Source of the DNA: Corallium rubrum
Lineage: Eukaryota > Cnidaria > Anthozoa > Scleralcyonacea > Coralliidae
Assembly (NCBI GenBank): GCA_964035015.1
Contig: CAXIUP010000107.1
Coordinates: 431,001-495,000, forward strand
Direction: 5' to 3'
Length of the DNA: 64,000 nucleotides
Shown: piece after piece, positions 35,978 to 45,528 of the stretch
Position numbering within the stretch: the first letter of the stretch is position 1
Layout: every line of letters begins with the position of its first letter
The notes under the pieces: generated by a model
What the model saw: the letters and a program-made list of their open reading frames with translations, nothing else
Told to the model about the DNA's origin: nothing
The model's database searches: none
Made by a program: the position numbers and the translations under genes

Positions 35978-36018
35978 GTGTGTGGGTCTGGGGATGAGCC
36001 CCAGACCAATCACACACA
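35977..36018. repeat. Hairpin next to the Polinton left edge
   Basis: TGTGTGTGGGTCTGGGG pairs with CCCCAGACC(AAT)CACACACA around a 5-base loop. It might be part of the element end or an unrelated small repeat. Confidence 0.6.
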
Positions 36019-36526
36019 AGTATTTAATTGGCTAACCAATCATAAAATCGGAAAAATATTTGAATATATTGTATTTCCAGGGGGGTGTCCGAAAGTGGGT
36101 GTTGGTTGCTCATTATAAGTGGAATTTTTAGTAGTTCAGGAGGGTTGCGACGATAAAATTTGAAAAAATGGAAAATGGTGGAAAATGATGTGGAGAAGAA
36201 GCGAATATGTACTTGCATAGTCATCCTGCTTTCCATTTCAAGTTCCACCATTAGTTTGTAGTTGTTTTCGCTGTGAATGTGTGTCACATTCCATGCATAT
36301 TTTCGAGAGACAATTTGGACGAGAAAAAAAAAATTTTTTTCTTGAAATAATTTCCCTAAAAATTTTCAAGGAAAAAAAATGAAAAAAATCTCGAATTTTT
36401 TACCTGAAAAAAAATGGGTTTTTTCCGGAGCGAACTGCCGGAGCTCCGCTCTGCACTCCACCGCGTTGTCGAATGAATGGATTAGTGATGTGTTGTGACG
36501 TACACGACCTATTAGTATAGCCATGA

Positions 36527-36536
36527 CCATATATGG
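36527..36536. promoter_or_regulatory. CArG-type palindrome CCATATATGG
   Basis: A perfect CC(A/T)6GG box, 200 bp upstream of the first accessory gene. The same 10-mer recurs elsewhere in the element. Confidence 0.5.
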
Positions 36537-36736
36537 TATAACATTGAATTTTTTTGGGAAAAATTTTCGCCGTAAATATTACCCTGCGTAGCTATGTAAA
36601 TATGGTTATGCATGACGGTTTTTCTTGTGAATAAAAATTTTATATTTTTTTTCACGTTTATTCACAACTGTTCATAGATGGGTATGATTTACTTTGTTGC
36701 TTTTCTTGTTAAAAAAAAAATATTTTCTTATTCAGT

Positions 36737-37195
36737 ATGTATGAACCGTCGTCTAGGGTAGACGTAACTAAGATATTGTACTGTATACACAAGAGAAATA
36801 TGTCAAACGAGGAGAAGAAAATATCGAGAATCGATTCGTTACTTTTGACAAAAACCACGCAACAAACGCCGGACGGAATGATTTTTGTTTCTTCAATAAT
36901 CCAGTATGTTCAAGAACATTTAAGCAAGGACGTTGAAGAATTAGCTGGGAACGTACAAAAAATCCTGAATGAAAAGCTGAGTGAGATTGAACTTTACGAC
37001 GACATTAAAGTAGAGATGTTGGGAGTATTGAAGGAGCAAATAAACTGGGTAGTGGAATGGAAGATTGCAAGTCTATTCGCATTAACACGAACTGACCAAG
37101 AAATGAGAGATATATGTATGAATGTAAGTGAATTGTTGAACAATCATCCCAAAGTTTTACAATGTTGTTTAACGCGTAAATGTTGTGGCCGATAG
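36737..37195 (+). CDS. Unrecognised Polinton accessory protein (152 aa)
   Basis: ATG 36737 opens an intact frame (an alternative start at 36800 gives MSNEEKKISR). The protein is largely helical, with charged heptad-like stretches (VQEHLSKDVEELAGNVQKIL), a central WVVEWKIASLF segment and three Cys near the C-terminus (CCLTRKCCGR). No known family was recognised. A fragment of this gene is duplicated at 37977-38057. It is first in a run of small genes in the accessory half. Confidence 0.55.
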   Translation: MYEPSSRVDVTKILYCIHKRNMSNEEKKISRIDSLLLTKTTQQTPDGMIFVSSIIQYVQEHLSKDVEELAGNVQKILNEKLSEIELYDDIKVEMLGVLKEQINWVVEWKIASLFALTRTDQEMRDICMNVSELLNNHPKVLQCCLTRKCCGR

Positions 37196-37346
37196 AGACA
37201 ATATCTGTATGTTTAGGTAAATAACCGTTTCATATAACATTTGATCTAATTAATTTTAATACCCTATTGTAAACGATAACAGCTATTCAGGTTTTTTTGT
37301 TTTTTTCTTTACAATTTTGTATGTATGGGATATAACTAGATAAGGA

Positions 37347-37355
37347 TATAAAAGG
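37347..37355 (+). promoter_or_regulatory. TATA box
   Basis: TATAAAAGG lies 35 bp before ATG 37382, leaving a very short leader. The same arrangement is seen before other accessory genes. Confidence 0.55.
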
Positions 37356-37381
37356 ACTGTAAGTTTGGTAGTTTGTAAACG

Positions 37382-37870
37382 ATGTCGTGGATAGAGAAGG
37401 ACCCGCTCGAGAAGAAGTTGAACGAGACGTTATCGACCCTATCGACGAAGATATCGTTGTGCGAATCTCGTATGACAGACTGTCATACGAATTACAAGGA
37501 TTTGCCTCTGAGTTCGTTAATGTCCTTCTTGACATCCTTTATGAAAGAAATGCAAGAGTTGATCATGACGATACCTCGAATGTACACCTTCATCGATGAA
37601 AAAGAAGAAGGTCTTCGGGAAGTTATCGCCGTAATGAAGAAAGCGTTGCGGTGGATTGAGAACCCAATGCCCTTGGATACAGAGTACCAGGGAATTCTTG
37701 GTATGCGGATTGCGAGATGTTTAACTATGGTAAAGACATGTAGCGAAAAACTGTCCCAGCAACAAGTATTTGATCATTGTGATTATGAGTATAGTGTTCA
37801 TGAGGGTAAAACGATATATCAAATGAAATGGGATGCAATAAAGACATACGATTTTACTTACGATGTTTAA
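37382..37870 (+). CDS. Unrecognised Polinton accessory protein (162 aa)
   Basis: Intact frame from ATG 37382 with a TATA box just upstream. The N-terminus (KKLNETLSTLSTKISLCESR) looks like a coiled coil. A Met/Phe-rich helix (SLMSFLTSFMKEMQELIMTI) follows, then a mixed region ending in an aromatic acidic tail. No catalytic motif was seen. It resembles its neighbour 36737-37195 only in size and helix content. Confidence 0.55.
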   Translation: MSWIEKDPLEKKLNETLSTLSTKISLCESRMTDCHTNYKDLPLSSLMSFLTSFMKEMQELIMTIPRMYTFIDEKEEGLREVIAVMKKALRWIENPMPLDTEYQGILGMRIARCLTMVKTCSEKLSQQQVFDHCDYEYSVHEGKTIYQMKWDAIKTYDFTYDV

Positions 37871-37976
37871 TTAATTATAACAGTTTCATATTACATTTGA
37901 TATGCTTCAGTCTATATAATCCCTAATCGAATGTAAATCAGTAATTAGACGAGTGAGACGATAAAGATGGAAAGCG

Positions 37977-38057
37977 AGTTACGACAACGTTAAAGTAGAG
38001 ATGTTGGATGTATTGAAGGAGCAAATAAACCGGGTTGTGGAACGGAAGATTGTTATT
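37977..38057 (+). pseudogene. Duplicated fragment of the gene at 36737
   Basis: About 80 bp (AAAGTAGAGATGTTGG ... GAAGGAGCAAATAAAC ... GGAAGATTG) repeats 36997-37077 with few changes. The fragment is interrupted by a stop and has no complete gene around it. Confidence 0.8.
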
Positions 38058-38754
38058 GAGATGAATAAATGTAATCAGTCGCGAATCGAAAGCTGAATGT
38101 GATGGACACAGGTTACCCGAGTAAAAAAATAAAAATTGTGATACGTCATGTAATGGACATTTATTGTCCAAATAAAATATCTTTTTCACATTTCTTGTGT
38201 TTTGTCTAATTTTTTTTTATCCTTCAAGGATACGGTATGATTTTTTGGGAAAAAAATTTTTTTTTTCACATATCGTGTATATCCATATATGGTATGATTT
38301 TTCTTCTGAAAAAAAATTCTTTTTTTCTCGTGAATGTATATATATATATAGGGTGTTTTTTTACACCTCTTCATTTTCGCTTCTGTCCCCAGACACAGAC
38401 GTATTCCACGAAATTGCGAAAGCAATTTGGAATAGCGCTTTGTTCCGTATCTATCCTGTTACTGCACGGATCTGTACTTGCCTTAAGACGCGGCTAACCA
38501 ACCGTGCTGTGAGTGCATTTTCAACGTGGTACTAGATAGAGTCAGGATTCAAAGTTAGCTAGTTGTACACTGGGTTGATAGTCGAGCGAAATTTTATTTG
38601 ATTTATGATTTTGAATTTTTTTTTGTGTGAAAAATGTGTATTGAGTGCGTATACCCATATCTAGTGTAATATGTTTCTTGTGAAAAAATTATTTTTTCTC
38701 ATATAACATTTGATGAAAAAAAACATGTAATTTAATTTGAATAACTTTTATTGT
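38058..38754. other. Intergenic, AT-rich, with promoter-like motifs
   Basis: It contains a CArG-type box (38283), a TATATATATA run (about 38338-38348) and repeated TATGGTATGATTTTT-like strings. No protein-coding signal was found, and the open frames here have random-looking composition. Confidence 0.45.
38283..38292. promoter_or_regulatory. CArG-type palindrome CCATATATGG
   Basis: A perfect copy of the same 10-mer, about 50 bp upstream of a TATA-like run. The gene it would serve is not apparent. Confidence 0.45.
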
Positions 38755-38955
38755 TCAATTAAAATATCTTTTACACCAACGTTCTTGTCTATTTTTACAA
38801 TCGCATCTGCAGTAGATTTTACATATGATTTCTGTGGGATAATTTCTTTTACAAAAATCACAAAACATTTCATAAACTTTACACTCGTGACATGTATAGT
38901 AACACACGTAATTTTCGTTTTGAATTTGATAATAACACGCGAAGCAGTAATACAT
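38755..38955 (-). CDS. Cys-rich small protein (66 aa)
   Basis: ATG 38955, intact. Twelve or more Cys are arranged as CFAC, CHEC, CDFC and CRCDC pairs, with many Tyr and Phe between them. This is a likely zinc-binding module of treble-clef or B-box type. It is too short to assign. Small Cys-rich accessory proteins are common in DNA viruses, where they act as host-factor binders, but no function can be given here. Confidence 0.5.
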   Translation of the reverse strand: MYYCFACYYQIQNENYVCYYTCHECKVYEMFCDFCKRNYPTEIICKIYCRCDCKNRQERWCKRYFN

Positions 38956-39170
38956 TTGTTGTTTTTTTCTAAAATAGAGAAAAATAAGGAAACAATATTT
39001 TATAAATTGTAAATGTTATTTTATTTTTTTTATTTCTACATACATTTTTTTACTCTATTGTCTTCTTTTACTTAAATCTTGTGTGATTACGTTCATCTGT
39101 TCAGTATGCTCGTATATCGAGTTATATATATAGTTTTATTTTGAAAAAAAAATTTAAAAAATTGTCTTTT

Positions 39171-39632
39171 TTAAATTCCCCCTTCTTCTGGTTCTTTTAT
39201 TCTGAATTTCACATACGCATCGAGAATCTCAGTATGCAATTCGCACATATCAGCTAAAAATTTTAATTCTGACACATTTACATCCCAAACATCGGACCAC
39301 ATCAATTGTGCATCAAGTTGAGGGAGTTCTTTGCTCTTTTCCACTTTAACAGCAAGACTGTGTTTCAGTTCTCGTGTTTCCCTGTCGCTTTCACTTTCGT
39401 TACCATCAAAATAACCAGAGCGATCGAGAAGGAATCTTGTTTCAGTACCATCACCATCCAATGTTCGAATAAATTTAATCAAACCAGTTACAAATGGAAC
39501 TTTCGCATTGTAATAAGGATTTCTTAGTTTATTATACCAATTATCCCACGCATCTTCTGAAATTTCTTTCCTTATTTTGCTAATACATTTTTTTTGACCA
39601 GTGAAATCCATTTCTACCGTTGATTGCATCAT
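39171..39632 (-). CDS. Unrecognised Polinton accessory protein (about 153 aa)
   Basis: ATG 39632 (MMQSTVEMDF) is chosen because a TATA-like CTATAAAAG lies about 55-65 bp upstream on this strand. The protein is acidic and soluble, with a central DGDGTETRFLLDR segment and a long helical C-terminus. No family was recognised. It is divergently arranged with the gene at 39811, sharing a 180-bp promoter region. Confidence 0.55.
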   Translation of the reverse strand: MMQSTVEMDFTGQKKCISKIRKEISEDAWDNWYNKLRNPYYNAKVPFVTGLIKFIRTLDGDGTETRFLLDRSGYFDGNESESDRETRELKHSLAVKVEKSKELPQLDAQLMWSDVWDVNVSELKFLADMCELHTEILDAYVKFRIKEPEEGGI

Positions 39633-39686
39633 CTTTTTTTTGAATGATACTAACACTTATTGAATGATTTTGTTTTGAAAAGTTAT

Positions 39687-39780
39687 GTTCTTTTATAGCT
39701 GGTCTTTAACTATTTACGAATCCATATATGGTTATGAAAAAAAAATAAAATTTTTTACTAAAAAAATCAGATATATAAAA
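39687..39780. promoter_or_regulatory. Divergent promoter with central CArG box
   Basis: It holds a minus-strand TATA (CTATAAAAG, about 39690-39698), a perfect CCATATATGG at 39722-39731 and a plus-strand TATA (TATATAAAA, 39772-39780). Genes start at 39632 (minus) and 39811 (plus). Confidence 0.55.
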
Positions 39781-39810
39781 CTGTACAAAGATAATTTTCA
39801 TTACGTTGAG

Positions 39811-41030
39811 ATGTCGTCAAAGCGTAGTCTTAACAATTCATTCGAGGATGAAAATAAGAAAAGAAAAAAGAAAAAAATTGAAGAAAACGATTCGATATCG
39901 ACCTTGAAAACGATTCTTACGTTTGTTCGTGAATTTCGTAGTAGGGAAATTGGATTGTTATATTGGTTGTGTGGATTATTGGAAATATTTCAAGGTGGTT
40001 TTATAAGTTTGATTGAAAGAGAATTTGCCCTACGTTCTAGTAATCATCCAGTACCACGATATCCACGCCGCAGTTATTCTTTATGGTTGTACAGAGGGAA
40101 GCCGCGTGAAGGTGAAGAAGAAAGCGAACTTCTTCCTTATGTAGTTATAGACAATTATTTACGTTATTTAGTACCTTATATGCCGGAAAGAACTGGACGG
40201 TGGTCGGTGAGAGTATCTTGTTGGTCAAATCTTTTGACACTGACACGTGATAGTACTTTATGTTGTTCTTTTTTCCCTCGAAACGATGTTAAGGAATATT
40301 ATTTTAACCTTTTATCTGATCGTCGTTCACCATCGCAACGTAATAATTATCATTTAACGGGTTGTAAAAATGAAATCACAAGTACAATGTATTCGCCGTT
40401 TGCGAGTGGAGGAGAAAAAAGAGCTGAGTTTTTTTATTATATTTGTGAAAGATATAATGAAAGAACTTTAACAGCTGCGTTTTTTTTTATTGTATATCAC
40501 CTTATTTTTTTTCCCATTGCTGTAGAACGAGGGTTGATATTGATGTAGATTTACTTTATAATTTAATAGCGTGTTTTATATTTTATTGTGACCGGCATAA
40601 ACCTGACGGTGTATTAGAACGTGAAGTTGATTTTACTTTTAATGTTGAAAAAATAAGTGAATACATATATGAGAGATTGCGTGTAAATGTAGAGGGAAAC
40701 GAGTTTGATAAGGAATATTTTTGCCGATATAAAAACTGTCAAAGAAATTGTCTAGAAAAAATTGAAACGTTTCGTTATAAATTGGAAAATTTATGTAGGA
40801 TAATGAGCGAGGAGGAAAAAAATATTCAGACAAATTATATTCCATCATTACCTAGTGTATATGAGCGTTACGCTCACTCGAGATATTTTACAACACCTTA
40901 TGTAAAAATAGATCTAAAATACTGTATTACGGTTGAAGATGTAGTGGATTATATACATGATGTTTTACCCGTAATAGCTGAGATTAATGATTTATCTATG
41001 TTTTCCGTATTGAATGAAAATTGTAACTAA
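39811..41030 (+). pseudogene. Duplicated accessory gene, copy A, one frameshift
   Basis: ATG 39811 follows a TATA box by about 31 bp. The protein is homologous along its length to copy B (43518-44748). Shared blocks are REIGLLYW, LYRGK, LCCSFFP, KEYYF, GCKNEITS, FYCDRHKPDG, CRYKNCQRNC and MSEEEK. The frame breaks near 40515 in a T-rich run and continues in another frame from about 40530 to 41030. A Lys/Arg run near the N-terminus (KKRKKKK) could be a nuclear signal, and the CRYKNC cluster may bind zinc. Family unknown. Confidence 0.65.
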
Positions 41031-41045
41031 TGAATTATGTGAATA

Positions 41046-42788
41046 TTAACATAAGCATTCATACCATGTCATATATGGAAGTATTTTATATTCAAATGTA
41101 GTAAATGAAACGTCAGCAGATGAAATTATATCCGTTATTTTATTCAACACTTGCTTGATCATTACTATTCCCTGCATTTCTTGTTGGTTTGGATGATTCA
41201 AACGATAAATATTTCGGGTTTTTCGAAGTATACGAAGGTAATTCTCTACATCTTTGGCACCATCGACAGCTAACATTTTTTTTATACGACCAAGATATGC
41301 GATCAGTAAATTCACATCATTCATATATAACATCAAACAGCGACTCCACCAATATGCTGATTGTTGCTTTCTGGTATCGTCGAAGTAATTCCACGCTAGA
41401 ATTTCATCCACTGAAATTTGCCTTGCTACAATCCTGGCAAAAATTATGTGGACAGTCCACTCTAGACAAGCAAATTCATGTTCATACATATTCTTTCCCC
41501 CCGCATTCCGCCCCCCGGCCCCCCTTTTCAATGTTGCATCTCACAATACATTTTTATCAAATTTATCAACATTGAAAGGGGGGAGGGGGGGCCAAAGGGC
41601 CTATTTTTGCAAGAAAACATGGGAAATAACAGACACAGAGATTTATGCACGCGCTGTCCACACTAATTTTTGCCAGGATTGTCTGAAAATATGACTGAGT
41701 AGAAAATGCCAAATTTAAGGTGTTTAGTGGACCTGAGACGGTGCACAATAGGGTTGTTTGTTTAACAGAGTTCATAAGACGTATGTTTATGATGTTTGAG
41801 GAGCAAGTAGAGGTTACACCGTGCCCGAGAGGTTTCGCCGAACTAATTCTTCAGACACAGTAATATTGAAATAAAAAAGCTATTTCGTGCGGAAGAAATG
41901 CAAAGTAATATTTCAACGTCCAACTTACCCCTTATTTGTGAGTTGTTAACATTTACTTATATTATTGACTAAACCATTTAGTGAAGTACACTATCCTTTT
42001 AATATCCATCAAAGTGTGGAATTAGTTTTAAGTATCCATTAAAATGTTTTGGCTAGTATAAGCCGATGATTGACTGACTCTTAAAATAGATAAATAAGTT
42101 ATGTGAACACGTAAGAGAGCTCAAATGTGATTGTTGTGTTCGTGGACATTTGATATCTGTTAAAATTACATTGCTGTAAATATAAATATAACGAGGTTAA
42201 TGGATCAATGAGGTCGGCCGGAAGTTCAACGGTACACACTTGTGCACCGTTTGTTTAAAGAATACACAAGCAATTCATTTTACTATCACAGTACACAGCT
42301 GTGTACCGTTGAATTTATTTATCCCACAACTCAAGTAAATAAAATAATTAACATTCAGAAAATATTTATAAGAATACTAGCATGGTGTTGTTACGCATAA
42401 CTTACTTAAATAGACGGGATCGGAGTAACAATTTAGTTAAGAGAAATTTCCAAATGTTTTATCTTTTTTTTTCTCAGACAATCCTGGCAAAAATTATGTG
42501 GACAGTCCACTCTAGACAAGCAAATTCATGTTCATACATATTCTTTCCCCCCGCATTCCGCCCCCCGGCCCCCCTTTTCAATGTTGCATCTCACAATACA
42601 TTTTTATCAAATTTATCAACATTGAAAGGGGGGAGGGGGGGCCAAAGGGCCTATTTTTGCAAGAAAACATGGGAAATACCAGACACAGAGATTTATGCAC
42701 GCGCTGTCCACACTAATTTTTGCCAGGATTGTAGATTTGCCATACTCTTTTTTATCTCCCCTTCGAGATGACTTCGATGACTTTCCAT
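41046..42788 (-). pseudogene. Unrecognised accessory gene split by a repeat element
   Basis: The start is at 42788, with a minus-strand TATA-like TATAAAAATATAAACA about 57-68 bp upstream. After 19 codons the frame meets the 41428-42732 insertion, and coding resumes at 41427 (ISVDEILAWNYFDD) to the stop at 41046. The C-terminal part is helical (YLGRIKKMLAVDGAKDVEN; KQVLNKITDIISSADVSF). No known domain was recognised. It sits between the two duplicated genes. Confidence 0.55.
41428..42732. mobile_element. Composite element: two 255-bp repeats around 795 bp
   Basis: Repeats at 41428-41682 and 42478-42732 are in direct orientation and differ at a single base. Each has its own inverted ends (ACAATCCTGGCAAAAATTA / TAATTTTTGCCAGGATTGT) and an internal GC-rich hairpin (GGCCCCCCTTTTCAATGTTG against CAACATTGAAAGGGG). 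The spacer has no recognised gene. It interrupts a minus-strand gene of the Polinton. Two identical MITEs flanking a passenger segment is the simplest reading. Confidence 0.8.
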
Positions 42789-42844
42789 TCTGACTCCCAG
42801 ATAAACGAATTATTTTCTCGGTTTTTTCACGCAGTAAAGCTGTT

Positions 42845-42943
42845 TATATTTTTATATTCAACTAAATATTCCTAATATGGTATACGAATAAAAATTTAAA
42901 AAAAATAAATAAAATTTTAAATTGATGTAAAAAACTATAAATA
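42845..42943. promoter_or_regulatory. Second divergent promoter with central CArG box
   Basis: It holds a minus TATA-like element (42845-42856), the CArG-consistent CCTAATATGG at 42871-42880 and a plus TATA (TATAAATA, 42936-42943). Starts are at 42788 (minus) and 42980 (plus). The layout repeats that at 39687-39780. Confidence 0.55.
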
Positions 42944-42979
42944 CACGATTGGGTGCTCATTTTAGCATTATCGTTCAAG

Positions 42980-43432
42980 ATGGCTACAAAACGTTGTTTT
43001 GTCACTTCAATTTCATGTCATGATAATAAGAAAAGAAAAGAGAATGAAGAAGAAAAAAAAACAAGCGGTATAGAAGAAATTTTATGTCTATGTTACATTG
43101 AAATTATTGTTGATATGGTGAATGAAGCTTACTTTCAAGAATGCAATGGTTGTGATATATCATTTAAAGAAAAAATGTTTTACTCGCATGTGATTGAGGA
43201 GTTGAAGATAAACAATGAAATAGGCATGAATCGGTTTCAGGAAGACATAGATGAACATCGTAAAATCGGATTTTTTACTGATAGTGATACCTACGATTTT
43301 TTACTCGCTAATACAATTAAAATGTTAAAATGCAGAATTCATAAAAGAAAGATATGCGAAGACAATTACTTTTTTTTTAAAGAAATCATTGAAGAAGACG
43401 ATCAGATAGAAAAAGAGGTAGAAGAGAACTGA
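42980..43432 (+). CDS. Unrecognised Polinton accessory protein (150 aa)
   Basis: ATG 42980 lies 37 bp after the TATA box. The frame is intact. The N-terminus is followed by a basic acidic tract (NKKRKENEEEKK), possibly a nuclear signal, then a Cys-containing helical body and an acidic tail (EEDDQIEKEVEEN). The basic start resembles those of the duplicated genes on both sides (KKRKKKK; DTKRIKLDEE), hinting at shared localisation. Function unknown. Confidence 0.55.
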   Translation: MATKRCFVTSISCHDNKKRKENEEEKKTSGIEEILCLCYIEIIVDMVNEAYFQECNGCDISFKEKMFYSHVIEELKINNEIGMNRFQEDIDEHRKIGFFTDSDTYDFLLANTIKMLKCRIHKRKICEDNYFFFKEIIEEDDQIEKEVEEN

Positions 43433-43466
43433 AAGAATGTTTGGAATTTTTTTTTCTAAAAAAATG

Positions 43467-43474
43467 TATAAATA
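43467..43474 (+). promoter_or_regulatory. TATA box
   Basis: TATAAATA lies 44 bp before ATG 43518 (copy B of the duplicated gene). Confidence 0.5.
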
Positions 43475-43517
43475 CTTGTGAAGATGTGAGAAGTATTCAC
43501 TTTCCTACTCGTTTATC

Positions 43518-44748
43518 ATGAGTAGAAAGCGTATTTATGATGGTCCTTCATGTAGTGAAGATACTAAAAGAATAAAACTTGATGAAGAACAGACTTTGAA
43601 ATCAATTCTTATTCACGTTCCTGAATTTCGTAAATTTCGTCACCGTGAAATTGGTTTATTATATTGGATATGTGGATTATTGGGGATATATCAAAGAGGA
43701 TTTATAAGAACGATTGAAAGAGTATGCGAACCGCGACACGAATGTACCTACCCGCATGTGACCATGTACCCTTTATGGCTGTATAAAGGAAGAGATGATG
43801 AAGAAAAACAAGGAAAAAGAACTTCTACCCTATGTGACTATAACAAACAATAGAAAATGTTATTTAATACCTAATATGTCTGAAAAAAAGGGACAGTGGA
43901 TGTTGAGACTGTCTTCTAGTTTACGTGATTTGATACTGGTTAGCAATAGTTTATTGTGTTGTTCCATTTTTCCTAAAAACCCAGATGTAGTTAAGGAATA
44001 TTATTTTGAACTTCAATCTGGTTACGTTGAAATTTATCGTAAGGATAAACATCATTTAATTGGATGTAAAAATGAAATCACAAATTCATTATGCACACCC
44101 ATAGCATATTCTAACGGATCAAAAAAATACAATTTATTTTCTACTACTCGTATGGATCACGGTGTGAAAGGTTTAGCAGCTGCATTTTTTTTGTATTCCG
44201 TTTCACCTTATTTTTTTTACCACTGTCTCAAACAACCGTTCTACAAGATTGATATTGACATGGTTTATAATCTAACTGCATGTTTTATGTTTTATTGTGA
44301 AGACCATAATCCTGACGGAATATTAGCGCGTAAAACCCAAATTACTTATAATAATAATCGGCTAAATGAATACATACGACATAATTTGGCAGAAGTAATA
44401 TTTGTTGAAAGTAATAATTTACAAGAGGTAGAACAGCATTACTATAGAGTACAGTCTAAATGTCGCTATAAAAACTGTAGGAAAGAATGTTGTAATCTTA
44501 TCTATTTGTTTGGTGCTGATAAATTGGTAAATTTAAACGGTGTTATGAGCGAGGAGGAAAAAAAGGTTAAGAGAAAATTTGTGTTACCTACTCAATATGT
44601 TGATAACTACCCAAATTACTTTTTTTATTCACACTATGGCTCTTGTCGAATATATTTAGAACGTAGTTGGGGAATTCATTTAAAAAATTATGTGGATGCT
44701 GTATTACCTATTTTTCACAATCTTAATGATTTATCTATTTTTCTTTAA
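43518..44748 (+). pseudogene. Duplicated accessory gene, copy B, one frameshift
   Basis: ATG 43518. It is homologous to copy A throughout, with roughly a third to a half of residues matching by eye. The frame changes near 43805 in an A run and then runs to 44748. Conserved blocks include REIGLLYWICGLLG, LCCSIFP, KEYYFELQSG, GCKNEITNS, FYCEDHNPDGI, CRYKNCRKECC and VMSEEEK. Conservation of the Cys cluster and of spacing argues that both copies were functional before the frameshifts. No family assignment. Confidence 0.65.
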
Positions 44749-44799
44749 ATGAAGTTTTTTTAAAAAAATGTAATAAAGTAAGGGTGAAGGTGAAACGTG

Positions 44800-44810
44800 T
44801 ATATATATAA
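44800..44810 (+). promoter_or_regulatory. TATA-like element
   Basis: TATATATATAA lies about 62-72 bp before ATG 44872. Confidence 0.45.
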
Positions 44811-44871
44811 GCTTACTCGTTCTTGTTCATTAAAAAGTTTGAAACCAATCGAACAACAACACCTCGTCACG

Positions 44872-45130
44872 ATGGTGAAGTGTCTTGTTTTGTTTGTTTT
44901 CTTTTTGTTCTCTTTATTTTGGATTTTCTCCTTTTATGGGTATTGCCCATTTCGCTGATAAACTGAACGAAAAATTTAAAGCTGCTGAATCATGTTGTTA
45001 TTGTGATTATCCCGATAAAACCGTCGTATATTTGGGAAAGGGGAAAGCTGAAGAGGCTGTACAAGACATAGTAGAGAGAGAGAAGAAAGAGGAAGACAAA
45101 AAGAAAGAGACAAAGAAAACGATTATATAA
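44872..45130 (+). pseudogene. Small secreted or membrane protein, frameshifted
   Basis: ATG 44872 begins a strongly hydrophobic segment (KCLVLFVFFLFSLFWIF) typical of a signal peptide or membrane anchor. The frame then ends. The adjacent frame continues with ADKLNEKFKAAESCCYCDYP and a highly charged Lys/Glu tail to 45130. One frame change within the T-rich leader would connect them. No family was recognised. Confidence 0.45.
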
Positions 45131-45528
45131 AAGACAAACTTTCTTATGAAACAAAATGGAATTTAAATTGGAACAAACTGATTAGTCTTAAAAGAAATAC
45201 ATTTGTTTTAATAAACAAAATCAAGAGGCAAAAAAAAAAGAAGTTTTCTTGTAAAATATTTTGCAGTCTATTAAATTTGTTACATTCTTCGAAAACGTAA
45301 ACGTCACGTTGTAATCTTTCTAGTTCTTTACATAATTCTTTATGTTGTTTATATGTTTTAACTTTACAAGATAAGTTGTTACTTAATATTGCGAATAAAG
45401 CTTTTCCTACACGACCATTTCCATCTCAAAACGGATGAATATATTCAAGAGAGAAATATATACGTGCGGGGAGTGATTTAGTATGAGGATTAAACTTACG
45501 GTAATGTTCGTCTAATAATTCCATATAA

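Noticed and set aside
38186..38535. Hydrophobic open frames on both strands
   Set aside because: They are rich in Phe, Lys, Ile and Tyr because of T- and A-runs. They lack a consistent start and overlap promoter-like motifs.
41428..42732. LTR retrotransposon with 255-bp LTRs
   Set aside because: The repeats do not begin TG and end CA. They have their own inverted ends, and no primer-binding site or retroviral gene lies between them.
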